A stretch of DNA of 64,000 nt, from positions 1 through 64,000 of the forward strand of contig JBJDZI010000116.1 of the NCBI GenBank assembly GCA_051867925.1. Direction: 5' to 3'. The position numbers were made by a program, and so were the translations under genes. The notes under the pieces were generated by a model that searched no databases, was not told where the DNA came from, and saw only the letters and a program-made list of their open reading frames with translations. This document shows positions 1-7,754 of the stretch, in pieces (position 1 is the first letter of the stretch; every line of letters starts with the position of its first letter). Source of the DNA: CAKSQF01 sp051867925. Lineage in GTDB: Bacteria; Bacillota; Clostridia; Oscillospirales; CAG-272.

Positions 1-84
1 ATATCTTTGAATAACTTCCTTTTCTTTTTGGTTCACATCATTTTAGCACATACACCTGCAATGCAAGAATTTTTCGCAAAACTC

Positions 85-113
85 TTGACAAGAGGCTTTT
101 ACTGTGCTACAAT
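85..113 (+). promoter_or_regulatory. Sigma-A promoter of the aromatic operon
   Basis: TTGACA at 85-90 and TACAAT at 108-113 are separated by exactly 17 nt, with a TG one base before the -10 (extended -10). Transcription would start near 120, just upstream of the leader peptide. The same TTGACA-17-TACAAT form recurs at several other genes in this window. Confidence 0.85.
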
Positions 114-147
114 AAAGCATATTCTTTTGATTTAAGAAGGAAAGATT

Positions 148-207
148 ATGAATACCGTCCGCTTTGCAGCATATTATTACGGATTCTTTTATTTCGGCTT
201 GAAATAA
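148..207 (+). CDS. Aromatic operon leader peptide (19 aa, Tyr/Phe-rich)
   Basis: A 19-codon ORF with a good Shine-Dalgarno (AAGGAAAG, 138-145) starts at ATG 148 and ends at TAA 205. It encodes MNTVRFAAYYYGFFYFGLK: four Tyr and four Phe, with eight aromatic or Gly codons in a row at 172-198. It lies between a strong promoter and a terminator hairpin, ahead of the operon that makes Tyr and Phe. The inferred role is as a sensor: ribosomes stall on the Tyr/Phe codons when charged tRNA is scarce. The peptide itself probably has no function. Confidence 0.85.
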   Translation: MNTVRFAAYYYGFFYFGLK

Positions 208-286
208 GAGTTTTTTGTGCTGCACGGCAAATGATCTTCCCCATGATCAACACAATGTTCCGCAGCCTGTCTGCGGATTTTTTATT
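165..286 (+). promoter_or_regulatory. Ribosome-mediated attenuator of the aro operon
   Basis: Three competing pairings are visible. Segment 165-171 (TGCAGCA) pairs perfectly with 218-224 (TGCTGCA). Segment 219-223 (GCTGC) can instead pair with 262-266 (GCAGC), with a nested TGATC/GATCA pair at 232-236/245-249. Segment 260-265 (CCGCAG) pairs with 271-276 (CTGCGG) to form the terminator. The Tyr/Phe codons begin right after 171, so a stalled ribosome would mask 165-171 and free 218-224 for the antiterminator. A ribosome reaching the stop codon would cover 218-224 and let the terminator form. This is the classical enterobacterial logic; the assignment is inferred from sequence. Confidence 0.8.
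260..286 (+). terminator. Attenuator terminator upstream of aroF
   Basis: CCGCAG (260-265), a 5-nt loop and CTGCGG (271-276) are followed by ATTTTTTATT. It lies 27 bases before the aroF start codon, so it must be read through for the operon to be expressed. Confidence 0.85.
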
Positions 287-312
287 CTCACCAAACAAAG
301 AAGGAACTGATT

Positions 313-1311
313 ATGATCGCTGTACTCAAAAGCGGCACCACCGCCGCACAGAAAGAAAATCTCATCAAATGGCTCTCTGCGCAGGGACTTTCCGTCCATG
401 TTTCCGAGGGTGAATTCAAGACCGTTCTGGGTCTGATCGGTGACACCTCCAAGGTGGATATGGATCTCTTGTCCGGACTGGAGATCGTGGATCAGGTGAC
501 CCGCATTTCCGAGCCGTTCAAGAGTGCAAACCGCAAGTTCCACCCCGAGGACACGGTGGTTTCGGTGGGTACTTCCAAACTGGGCGGGGGCAACTTCGGT
601 CTGATCGCAGGCCCCTGCTCGGTGGAGAGCGAGGAGCAGATCTGCACCGTAGCGGCGGCGGTCAAAGCTGCCGGTGCCACATTCCTCAGAGGCGGCGCCT
701 TCAAGCCCCGCACTTCTCCCTACGATTTTCAAGGCATGGGTGCCGAGGGCATCGAACTGCTTCTGAAGGCGAAGACCGCCACCGGTCTTCCCATCGTCAC
801 TGAGATCATGTCCATCTCGCACATTGATCTGTTCGCCGACGTGGATGTGATTCAAGTCGGCGCACGGAATATGCAGAATTTTGAACTGCTGAAACAGCTG
901 GGCAGATGCAACAAGCCCATTCTGCTGAAGCGCGGAATGTCCGCAACGCTCAAAGAACTGCTGATGAGCGCAGAATACATCATGGCAGGCGGCAACGAGC
1001 AGGTGATCCTCTGCGAGCGCGGCATCCGCAGCTTCGATCCCTACACCCGCAATGTGCTGGATCTTGCCGCAGTTCCGCTGCTGAAGGAGCTTTCTCACCT
1101 GCCCGTGGTAGTGGATCCCTCGCACGCCACCGGTGCTGCCAGATTGGTACGCCCCATGGCGCTGGCAGCCGCCGCCGCAGGTGCCGACGGTCTGATGATC
1201 GAAGTGCACAACGATCCCATGCACGCTCTCTGCGACGGCGCGCAGTCGGTGACTCCCGACCAGTTCGCCGAAATTGCCAATGCCGTCGCAACGGTTCGGA
1301 CGGCGCTGTAA
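313..1311 (+). CDS. aroF: 3-deoxy-7-phosphoheptulonate synthase (DAHP synthase, type I beta)
   Basis: Condenses phosphoenolpyruvate and erythrose 4-phosphate in the first step of the shikimate pathway. 332 aa. A short ferredoxin-like N-terminal regulatory domain (about residues 1-65) precedes the barrel, as in the I-beta subfamily. Barrel motifs include GPCSVES, FLRGGAFKPRTSPY and VDPSHATG. The start is supported by AAGGAACTGATT before the ATG. It is the first structural gene behind the Tyr/Phe attenuator and heads an operon holding the whole pathway to Phe and Tyr. The symbol aroA or aroG is used for the same enzyme in some Firmicutes. Confidence 0.95.
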   Translation: MIAVLKSGTTAAQKENLIKWLSAQGLSVHVSEGEFKTVLGLIGDTSKVDMDLLSGLEIVDQVTRISEPFKSANRKFHPEDTVVSVGTSKLGGGNFGLIAGPCSVESEEQICTVAAAVKAAGATFLRGGAFKPRTSPYDFQGMGAEGIELLLKAKTATGLPIVTEIMSISHIDLFADVDVIQVGARNMQNFELLKQLGRCNKPILLKRGMSATLKELLMSAEYIMAGGNEQVILCERGIRSFDPYTRNVLDLAAVPLLKELSHLPVVVDPSHATGAARLVRPMALAAAAAGADGLMIEVHNDPMHALCDGAQSVTPDQFAEIANAVATVRTAL

Positions 1312-1371
1312 GCGGGGGGCTGTCTGCAGGGACTCCGTCCCTGCCCCTGCCGACTTTCTTGAAAGAAAGTC

Positions 1372-1657
1372 GGACAATGAACTTCCGGAAATGCCGACAA
1401 ATACTTGTCGGCAGGGCAATACATACCATTTCACGTGAATCCCCGCAAAATGACGCGGTCATTTTGCTTTGATAAAAGTTCTTGGAGGTTTGGAACCTTC
1501 TTGGGGAAAGGTTGGACAATGAACTTCCGGAAATGCCGACAAATGCTTGCCGGCAGGGCAATACATATCATTTCACGTGAATCCCCGCAAAATGACGCAG
1601 TCATTTTGCTTTGATAAAAGTTCTTGGAGGTTTGGAACCTTCTTTCAAGAAGGTTCC
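1372..1657. repeat. 131-bp tandem duplication of a two-hairpin element (aroF-tyrA gap)
   Basis: This fills most of the 361-bp gap between aroF and tyrA. Positions 1372-1502 and 1514-1644 are 131-bp direct copies differing at four sites, all transitions. Each copy has a GCCGACAA hairpin, a TTCACGTGAA palindrome, hairpin A (GCAAAATGAC/GTCATTTTGC), the linker AAAAGTTCTTGGAGGTTT and hairpin B (GGAACCTTCTT/AAGAAGGTTCC). Only the second copy has an intact hairpin B (1634-1657). A separate hairpin (CCGACTTTCTTGAAAGAAAGTCGG) precedes the pair at about 1350-1373. Confidence 0.8.
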
Positions 1658-1672
1658 AAAAAAGATAAAAAT

Positions 1673-2503
1673 ATGAAAGCAGGAATTGTTGGGCTGGGTC
1701 TCATCGGAGGCTCACTTGCAAAAGCTTATAAGGCGGCGGGCTGGGAGGTTTTCGTTTGCAACCGCACCCGCTCCACCGTGGATTACGCCATTCTGTCGGG
1801 GACGGCAGACGGAGTGCTGGACGAGACCACACTCCCTGTGTGCGACATCGTACACGTTTCCCTCTATCCCGACGCATCGATCCAATATCTGAAGAATAAC
1901 GCTCCCTATTTTAACAAAAACGGCGTCGTCATCGATGCATGCGGCACCAAGCGGAAGATCTGCCGGGTTGGATTTACGCTGGCAGAAGAGTACGGCTTCA
2001 CCTTTGTGGGCGGACATCCCATGGCGGGCACTCACTTTTCGGGCTACAAATACTCCCGCGCTACCATGTTCAATAACGCATCCATGATCCTTGTGCCACC
2101 CGTGTTCGACGACATCGCCTTGCTGGATCGGGCGAAGCAGTTGCTCACTCCGCTGGGGCTGAAGAAGATCGCCGTCACCACCGCTGAAAATCACGACCGC
2201 ATGATCGCCTATACCTCACAGCTGGCGCACGTGGTGTCCAACGCCTACATTAAATCCCCCTCTGCGCAGGAGCATAAGGGCTACTCCGCAGGCTCCTTCC
2301 GCGACCTCACCCGCGTGGCTTGGCTCAACGAGAAGATGTGGACCGAGTTGTTTCTGGAAAACGGAGACTATCTCGCCGACGAGATCGAACTGGTGGCGAA
2401 AAATCTGCAAGCCTACGCCGATGCCATCCGTGCAAACGACGCTCCCAAATTGGAAACTCTCCTGCGAGAGGGCAGGATTGCGAAAGAACTGTCGGACAGT
2501 TAA
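1673..2503 (+). CDS. tyrA: Prephenate dehydrogenase
   Basis: Oxidatively decarboxylates prephenate to 4-hydroxyphenylpyruvate, the Tyr branch. 276 aa. The N-terminal Rossmann motif is GLGLIGGSLAKAY (about residues 7-19); GGHPMAGTHFSGY is the family active-site region. An in-frame ATG at 1547 lies inside the repeat, so the start is placed at 1673 where homology begins. No Shine-Dalgarno lies directly upstream: the nearest GGAGG (1626-1630) is separated from the ATG by hairpin B (1634-1657) and 15 A-rich bases. There is no ACT domain, so feedback control is not obvious. Confidence 0.93.
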   Translation: MKAGIVGLGLIGGSLAKAYKAAGWEVFVCNRTRSTVDYAILSGTADGVLDETTLPVCDIVHVSLYPDASIQYLKNNAPYFNKNGVVIDACGTKRKICRVGFTLAEEYGFTFVGGHPMAGTHFSGYKYSRATMFNNASMILVPPVFDDIALLDRAKQLLTPLGLKKIAVTTAENHDRMIAYTSQLAHVVSNAYIKSPSAQEHKGYSAGSFRDLTRVAWLNEKMWTELFLENGDYLADEIELVAKNLQAYADAIRANDAPKLETLLREGRIAKELSDS

Positions 2504-2626
2504 GCTCATCGCCCGCCTTCGGAGATGCACCTCCGACACGGATTGCAATATTCGCACGATCGCACCCTCACACCTCCGTCACCGAGCATAGCCCGATGAC
2601 CAATCTATCAAGAAGGTTCTGTAAAT

Positions 2627-3694
2627 ATGATTATTTCCATCACCGCTTCCCGTCCTTACGACGTGGTCATCGAGCGCGGCGCGCTGACGCGTGCAGGCCT
2701 GCTGATCCGTCCCGTCCTGGGAGACTGCCGTCTGGGCATTCTCACCGACGATACCGTAGATGCGCTCTACGGCGAGGCACTGATCGCCTCCCTTGCCGAG
2801 GCGGGATACGACTGCGTCAAATTCACCATTCCCCACGGAGAAGAGTCGAAAAATCCCGAAAATCTCTTTGCTTTTCTGAGTTTTCTCGCCGAAAATCACC
2901 TGACCCGCACCGACGCGCTGGTTGCGCTGGGCGGCGGTGTGGTGGGCGACCTTTGCGGTCTTGCCGCCGCGCTTTATCTCAGAGGCGTTTCCTTCGTGCA
3001 GATCCCCACTACCCTGCTTGCCGCCGTGGATTCCTCGGTAGGCGGTAAGACCGCCGTGGACATTCCCGCAGGCAAAAATCTGGTGGGCGCGTTCTGGCAA
3101 CCCTCGCTGGTGATCTGCGATCCCGACACCCTGCTCACGCTTCCCGCCGACACCTTCCGGGACGGCTGTGCCGAGGTCATCAAGTACGGTGTGATTCTGG
3201 ACGGCGCATTCTTTGAGCGGCTGAAGGCTCCCATCAACGCGGACGAGACCATTGCCGGCGATCTGCTGGATATCGCCATCGCCCGTTGCGTGGAGATCAA
3301 GCGGGACGTGGTAAATGCGGACGAGTTCGACCGCGGTCTGCGCGGACTGCTGAATTTCGGTCACACGCTGGGACACGGCATCGAGAAAGAGTCGAACTTT
3401 ACCATTACCCACGGCTCTGCCGTCGCCAAAGGCATGGTAATCGCCGCCAAGCTGGCGGTGGAACTGGGGCTTTGCCCGCAATCGGCGGTAGACGAGATCG
3501 CCTCGATCCTTACTGACTACGGCTTTGATCTGACCTGCCCCTACTCTGCTGAGGCGCTCTATAACGCCGCGCTGTCCGATAAAAAGCGGGCGGGCGGAAA
3601 TATCTCGCTGGTGCTTCCCCAAAAGATCGGAAAGTGCGTCCTGCACAAGATCCCCTGTGAGGCACTTCTGCCGATCCTGAAAAAGGTACTGTAA
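2627..3694 (+). CDS. aroB: 3-dehydroquinate synthase
   Basis: Cyclises DAHP to 3-dehydroquinate using NAD and a divalent metal. 355 aa, normal for the family. It has the NAD-binding GGGVVGDLCGLAA stretch followed by QIPTTLLAAVDSSVGGKTAV, and NFGHTLGHGIE with the metal-ligand histidines. The start is preceded by AAGAAGG. It is the third gene of the aromatic operon. Confidence 0.96.
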   Translation: MIISITASRPYDVVIERGALTRAGLLIRPVLGDCRLGILTDDTVDALYGEALIASLAEAGYDCVKFTIPHGEESKNPENLFAFLSFLAENHLTRTDALVALGGGVVGDLCGLAAALYLRGVSFVQIPTTLLAAVDSSVGGKTAVDIPAGKNLVGAFWQPSLVICDPDTLLTLPADTFRDGCAEVIKYGVILDGAFFERLKAPINADETIAGDLLDIAIARCVEIKRDVVNADEFDRGLRGLLNFGHTLGHGIEKESNFTITHGSAVAKGMVIAAKLAVELGLCPQSAVDEIASILTDYGFDLTCPYSAEALYNAALSDKKRAGGNISLVLPQKIGKCVLHKIPCEALLPILKKVL

Positions 3695-3748
3695 GGGCGA
3701 TCTGCCCCTGCGCGTTTTCAAACATTTATTGCCCTTCCCCGCGAAATA

Positions 3749-3814
3749 GCATAGCAATTTTGCTATGCAAAAAGTCTTTTGGAGGTTTGGAACCTTTTCT
3801 TCAGAAAAGGTTCC
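3749..3814 (+). repeat. Two-hairpin element directly upstream of aroA
   Basis: Hairpin A is GCATAGC/GCTATGC (3749-3768), the linker is AAAAAGTCTTTTGGAGGTTT (3769-3788), and hairpin B is GGAACCTTTTCT/AGAAAAGGTTCC (3789-3814). The aroA ATG is only 8 nt beyond hairpin B. Hairpin A differs completely in sequence from that of the tyrA copy yet still pairs perfectly. Confidence 0.75.
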
Positions 3815-3822
3815 AAGAAAAA

Positions 3823-5142
3823 ATGCAAATCAAAATCACACCTCGAACCCTTTGCGGGTGCGTTTCGGCACCCGTCTCCAAATCGGCGGCACACCGACTG
3901 CTCATTTGTGCCGCGCTGGGCGATCGTCCCTGTACCATTCGGTGCAACGGAACCAACGCTGACATTGAAGCCACCGTCGCTTGTCTGAACTCGCTGGGCG
4001 CCAACATCCGCAGAGAGGGCGAACTGCTCTTGGTCTCGCCGATTTCGGCAAACGGAACTGTCCGCGGGGCTGTGCTGGACTGCGGCGAGAGCGGCTCGAC
4101 GCTGCGCTTCTTGCTCCCGGTGGTCTGCGCGCTGAACGCGGATTGCACGCTGGTGGGACACGGCAGACTGCCGAGCCGCCCCCTTTCTCCCCTTTACGAA
4201 GAACTTGCCGCCCACGGTGCAACTTTGGGTGAAAACGGAAAGATGCCGCTGTTTGCAGGGGGTACGCTCTCTGCAGGCGTGTTTACCATAGACGGCGGTG
4301 TGTCCTCCCAGTTCATCAGCGGATTGCTCTTCGCGCTCCCCCTGCTTCGGAAACCCGCCGAGATTGTAATCACGGGCAAACTGGAGAGCGCGCGGTATAT
4401 TGATCTCACGCTGGAAGCCCTCGCCGCATTCGGAATCGTTCCCGAAAAGACCGCCACGGGCTGGCGGTTGGACGGAACCCAGCGGTATCACTCCCCTGCA
4501 GAACTGACGGTGGAGGGAGATTGGTCGAGTGCCGCGTTCTGGCTGGTGGCGGGTGCTCTGCCGAGAACAGCAGGTGCATCCGACGCTCCCCTGACGGTGA
4601 CGGGACTTCGGGAAGTTTCTCTCCAAGGCGATAAAGCCATCATCCCCCTGCTGAAACAATTCGGTGCGAAGGTGACCCAAAACGGCGACGCTTACACCGT
4701 CACCGCCGCCCCCCTGCAGGGCATCGAGATCGACGCCGCCGACATCCCTGATCTGGTACCCATCCTTTCGGTCGCCGCAGCCTTTGCACAGGGCGAAACG
4801 GTGATCCGCAACATCGCGCGGCTACGCATCAAGGAGAGCGACCGCGTGGCAACCGTTCTGTTCCTGCTGGGCGCGTTCGGCGTGCCCGCGTTTGCAGACG
4901 AAAATACGCTGACCATCCTCGGTGGCGGCACCGACGGCGGCACGCCCGTCATTTCCGCACCCGCGCTGGACTCCTTCAACGATCACCGCATCGCCATGTC
5001 CGCCGCAGTGTTCGCCTCAGCCGCCATAGGGAATGCCGAGATCCCCGCACTCCTCATCGAAAGGGCAGAGGCTGTGCGCAAATCCTACCCCGATTTCTAC
5101 GATTGCTATCGTTCCCTCGGTGGAATTGCCGAGGAAATATAA
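3823..5142 (+). CDS. aroA: 3-phosphoshikimate 1-carboxyvinyltransferase (EPSP synthase)
   Basis: Transfers the enolpyruvyl group of PEP to shikimate 3-phosphate. 439 aa from ATG 3823. Motifs are SKSAAHRLLICAAL near the N-terminus, DCGESGSTLRFLLPV, EGDWSSAAFWLVAGAL and the C-terminal FNDHRIAMSAAV. An ATG at 3760 is in frame but sits in the repeat upstream of hairpin B and is not supported by homology. The only good Shine-Dalgarno (GGAGG, 3781-3785) lies 5' of the 26-nt hairpin. If the hairpin folds, it would be 11 nt from the ATG. Confidence 0.95.
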   Translation: MQIKITPRTLCGCVSAPVSKSAAHRLLICAALGDRPCTIRCNGTNADIEATVACLNSLGANIRREGELLLVSPISANGTVRGAVLDCGESGSTLRFLLPVVCALNADCTLVGHGRLPSRPLSPLYEELAAHGATLGENGKMPLFAGGTLSAGVFTIDGGVSSQFISGLLFALPLLRKPAEIVITGKLESARYIDLTLEALAAFGIVPEKTATGWRLDGTQRYHSPAELTVEGDWSSAAFWLVAGALPRTAGASDAPLTVTGLREVSLQGDKAIIPLLKQFGAKVTQNGDAYTVTAAPLQGIEIDAADIPDLVPILSVAAAFAQGETVIRNIARLRIKESDRVATVLFLLGAFGVPAFADENTLTILGGGTDGGTPVISAPALDSFNDHRIAMSAAVFASAAIGNAEIPALLIERAEAVRKSYPDFYDCYRSLGGIAEEI

Positions 5143-5176
5143 ATCTATCAGATAAATTCTCAACAGGAGAACGATT

Positions 5177-6265
5177 ATGTCATCCATTTTTGGCAACAAG
5201 ATTAAGGTTTCCGTTTTCGGACAGTCCCACTCCGAAGCCATCGGCGTGACGGTGGACGGGCTTCCCGCAGGGGAACGCATCGATCCTGCCGCTCTGCGGG
5301 CGTTCATGGCGCGCCGTGCGCCCGGACAAGGTGCTTACAGCACCACCCGTAAAGAGCCGGATCTGCCCGAATTTCTCTCGGGCGTGCTGGAGCAGGACGG
5401 AATGCCGGTCACCTGCGGCGCACCGCTGACAGCGATGATTCGCAACACCAACACCCGCTCCTCCGATTACGCCAAACTGAAGGATTGTCCCCGCCCGGGA
5501 CACGCCGATTACACCGCCCAGGTGCGCCACAACGGTTATCAGGATGTGCGCGGCGGCGGTCACTTCTCGGGCAGACTCACCGCGCCCCTCTGCGTTGCAG
5601 GCGGCATTTGCCTGCAGATCCTTGCCCGCCGCGGCATTTTCGTGGGCGCGCACATCTACTCGGTTGGCGATGTGTCCGATACACCCTACGATGAACTGAT
5701 CGACTCCCCCGAACTGCTACACAAGACCGCATCGGGATTTCCCGTTCTGGATGACAAGGCGGGACAGGCGATGCTGGATCTGATCGAGGTCTGCCGCAAG
5801 GACGGCGACAGCATCGGCGGCATCGTGGAGTGCGCCGTCATAGGACTTCCCGCAGGCATCGGCTCCCCGATGTTCGACGGGGTGGAGAATCGCCTGGCGC
5901 AGGCACTCTTCGGCATTCCCGCCGTCAAAGGCGTGGAATTCGGCGCAGGCTTTGCAGTCTCCCGTTTGCGCGGCTCCCAAAGCAACGACGGTTACTATAT
6001 GGACGGCACGTCGGTCAAAACCCGCACCAACCGCGCGGGCGGCATTTTGGGCGGCATCACCAGCGGTATGCCCATCCTCTTCCGTGCCGCTTTCAAGCCC
6101 ACCCCTTCCATTTACAGAGAACAGCAGACCATCTCCCTCTCCGGCGGGTGCAACACGCCTCTGACCATCGAGGGCAGACACGATCCCTGCATCGTCCCTC
6201 GCGCCGTCCCCGTAGTGGAAGCGGTAGCGGCAACGGTTCTGTTGGATCTGCTGTTGGAAGGCTGA
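5177..6265 (+). CDS. aroC: Chorismate synthase
   Basis: Makes chorismate from EPSP using reduced FMN. 362 aa. Signatures are GQSHSEAIGVTVDGLPAGE near the N-terminus, RPGHADYTAQVRHNGYQDVR followed by GGGHFSGRLTA, and RGSQSNDGYYMDG. ATG 5177 has a strong AACAGGAGAACG Shine-Dalgarno. It lies 34 nt after aroA in the same operon. Confidence 0.97.
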   Translation: MSSIFGNKIKVSVFGQSHSEAIGVTVDGLPAGERIDPAALRAFMARRAPGQGAYSTTRKEPDLPEFLSGVLEQDGMPVTCGAPLTAMIRNTNTRSSDYAKLKDCPRPGHADYTAQVRHNGYQDVRGGGHFSGRLTAPLCVAGGICLQILARRGIFVGAHIYSVGDVSDTPYDELIDSPELLHKTASGFPVLDDKAGQAMLDLIEVCRKDGDSIGGIVECAVIGLPAGIGSPMFDGVENRLAQALFGIPAVKGVEFGAGFAVSRLRGSQSNDGYYMDGTSVKTRTNRAGGILGGITSGMPILFRAAFKPTPSIYREQQTISLSGGCNTPLTIEGRHDPCIVPRAVPVVEAVAATVLLDLLLEG

Positions 6266-6353
6266 TCTGTTTTTTCAACCCGGGGGACATCCCCGAAGGT
6301 TTTTAAGCCCACCCCTGTGGGCAGATACTCACTTTTTACATACCGAGGTAACC

Positions 6354-7496
6354 ATGGATATTACCGAACTCCGCAACGATATCAACGCCATTGACGAGGA
6401 GATCTGCAAACTGTTCGTGAAGCGGATGCACACGGCACTGGGAATTGCCGAATACAAAAAGGAAAACGGCATTCCCGTGCTGGACGCTTCCAGGGAACGT
6501 GCCGTACTGCAAAAGGTTTCGAACCTCACCGGTGAGCAGTTTGAAGCCTACGCCCGCACCCTCTATCAGACGCTGATGGACGTTTCCAAAGCCTATCAAA
6601 ACGAGGTCATCGGCGAGACAACTCCTCTCGCCCGCAAGATCACCGAGCTGGCATCCTCCACGCCCAAGGTGTTCCCCAAACGCGCCACCGTCTCCTGCCA
6701 AGGCTGTGAGGGCGCATACTCCCAAGCCGCCGCCGAAAAACTCTTCCGCGCTCCCGAGATCGTCTATCACAGCGACTGGGAAGGAGTGTTCCGCGCTGTA
6801 GCGGAGGGCATGACCGAATACGGCATTCTGCCCATCGAAAACTCCACCGCAGGCTCGGTCAACCGCATTTACGATCTGCTGGCAAAACACAACGTCAGCA
6901 TCGTCCGCTCGGTACGGGTGAAGGTGGATCACAATCTGCTGGCACTCCCCGGCGCAAAGCTGGAGGACATTCGGGAGATCTTTTCCCACGAGCAGGCACT
7001 CCAACAATGCAGTGATCTGCTGGCATCCCTGCAAAATGTCCACGCCACCGCCTGTCTCAACACCGCCGCGGCGGCGAAAATGGTGGCGGAGAGCGGCGAC
7101 CTGACCAAAGCCGCGCTGTCCAGCCGCCTTTGCGCACGGCTGTACGGTCTGCAACCGCTGATTGCGGGCGCGCAGAACAACGATTCCAACTACACCCGCT
7201 TCATCTGCATCGCCAAAGAACCCGAGATCTATGCGGGCGCCGACCGCACCAGCCTGATGCTGGAACTTTCCAACGAGCCGGGTTCGCTGTTCCGCATCCT
7301 CTCTCTGCTGAACGCCATCGGCGCCAATCTGACCAAGCTGGAGAGCCGTCCCATCCCCGGGCGGGATTTCGATGTGATGTTCTACTTCGACATCGAAGAA
7401 TCGGTACACTCGCCTGAATTTTCGCGTATGCTCTGCCAACTGGAGCGCGCCTGCGACAAATTCCGCTATTTGGGCACTTATGCAGAAATAATTTGA
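6354..7496 (+). CDS. pheA: Bifunctional chorismate mutase / prephenate dehydratase (P-protein)
   Basis: Converts chorismate to prephenate and on to phenylpyruvate. 380 aa in three parts: an AroQ-type chorismate mutase (about 1-85, starting DITELRNDINAIDEEICKL), prephenate dehydratase (about 105-285, with CQGCEGAYSQAAAEKL and the TRF motif in NYTRFICIA), and a C-terminal ACT domain with NEPGSLFRI and KLESRPIPGR. The GSLF and ESRP motifs are those that bind Phe in feedback-inhibited enzymes, so allosteric control by Phe is likely on top of attenuation. The ATG is preceded by CGAGGTAACC. Confidence 0.96.
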   Translation: MDITELRNDINAIDEEICKLFVKRMHTALGIAEYKKENGIPVLDASRERAVLQKVSNLTGEQFEAYARTLYQTLMDVSKAYQNEVIGETTPLARKITELASSTPKVFPKRATVSCQGCEGAYSQAAAEKLFRAPEIVYHSDWEGVFRAVAEGMTEYGILPIENSTAGSVNRIYDLLAKHNVSIVRSVRVKVDHNLLALPGAKLEDIREIFSHEQALQQCSDLLASLQNVHATACLNTAAAAKMVAESGDLTKAALSSRLCARLYGLQPLIAGAQNNDSNYTRFICIAKEPEIYAGADRTSLMLELSNEPGSLFRILSLLNAIGANLTKLESRPIPGRDFDVMFYFDIEESVHSPEFSRMLCQLERACDKFRYLGTYAEII

Positions 7497-7529
7497 GGCT
7501 TCGCCTCGGAGCCGGGCGTAGCCCTGCTC

Positions 7530-7737
7530 CTCCCTACCCGCTTTCTTGAAAGAAAGCGGGGCAAAGAACTTTTTGGGAAAGGACAGGACGAACATTTTAT
7601 CATACGTGTTCGACTATCCCCGAAAGCATCCGAACGTTTGCGCAACAAGTAATGTGAATTTCTTGAGAGAAAACGGGGCTAAGAACTTTTGGAGAAAAGC
7701 AGGACGAGCATTTCCCAATAGTATTCGCTAATATCCC
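7530..7737. repeat. Degenerate repeats between pheA and aroEK
   Basis: Two diverged copies of a block are seen near 7540-7621 and 7658-7737. Each starts with a TTTCTTGAAAGAAA-type hairpin, then AAGAACTTTT, a purine-rich run, AGGACGAACATTT or its variant, and ends in ATATCCC or CTATCCC. The first hairpin (CCCGCTTTCTTGAAAGAAAGCGGG) resembles hairpin B of the other elements. The stretch before it (about 7507-7532) shares CGGAGCCGGGCGTAG and CCTGCTCC with the hairpin at 30163-30219. Confidence 0.5.
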
Positions 7738-7754
7738 CCTACAAGGAGAAAAAC

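Noticed and set aside
247..1434. 395-codon minus-strand ORF opposite aroF
   Set aside because: It is a shadow of the GC-rich aroF coding strand: no ribosome site and no recognisable domain, while aroF on the plus strand has all family motifs. The same reasoning removes the long antisense ORFs opposite aroA, aroB, pheA, aroEK, glnN, gdhA and others.
1372..1644. Direct repeats as a CRISPR array
   Set aside because: Only two 131-bp copies 142 bp apart with an 11-bp junction; no regular short repeats with unique spacers and no cas genes.
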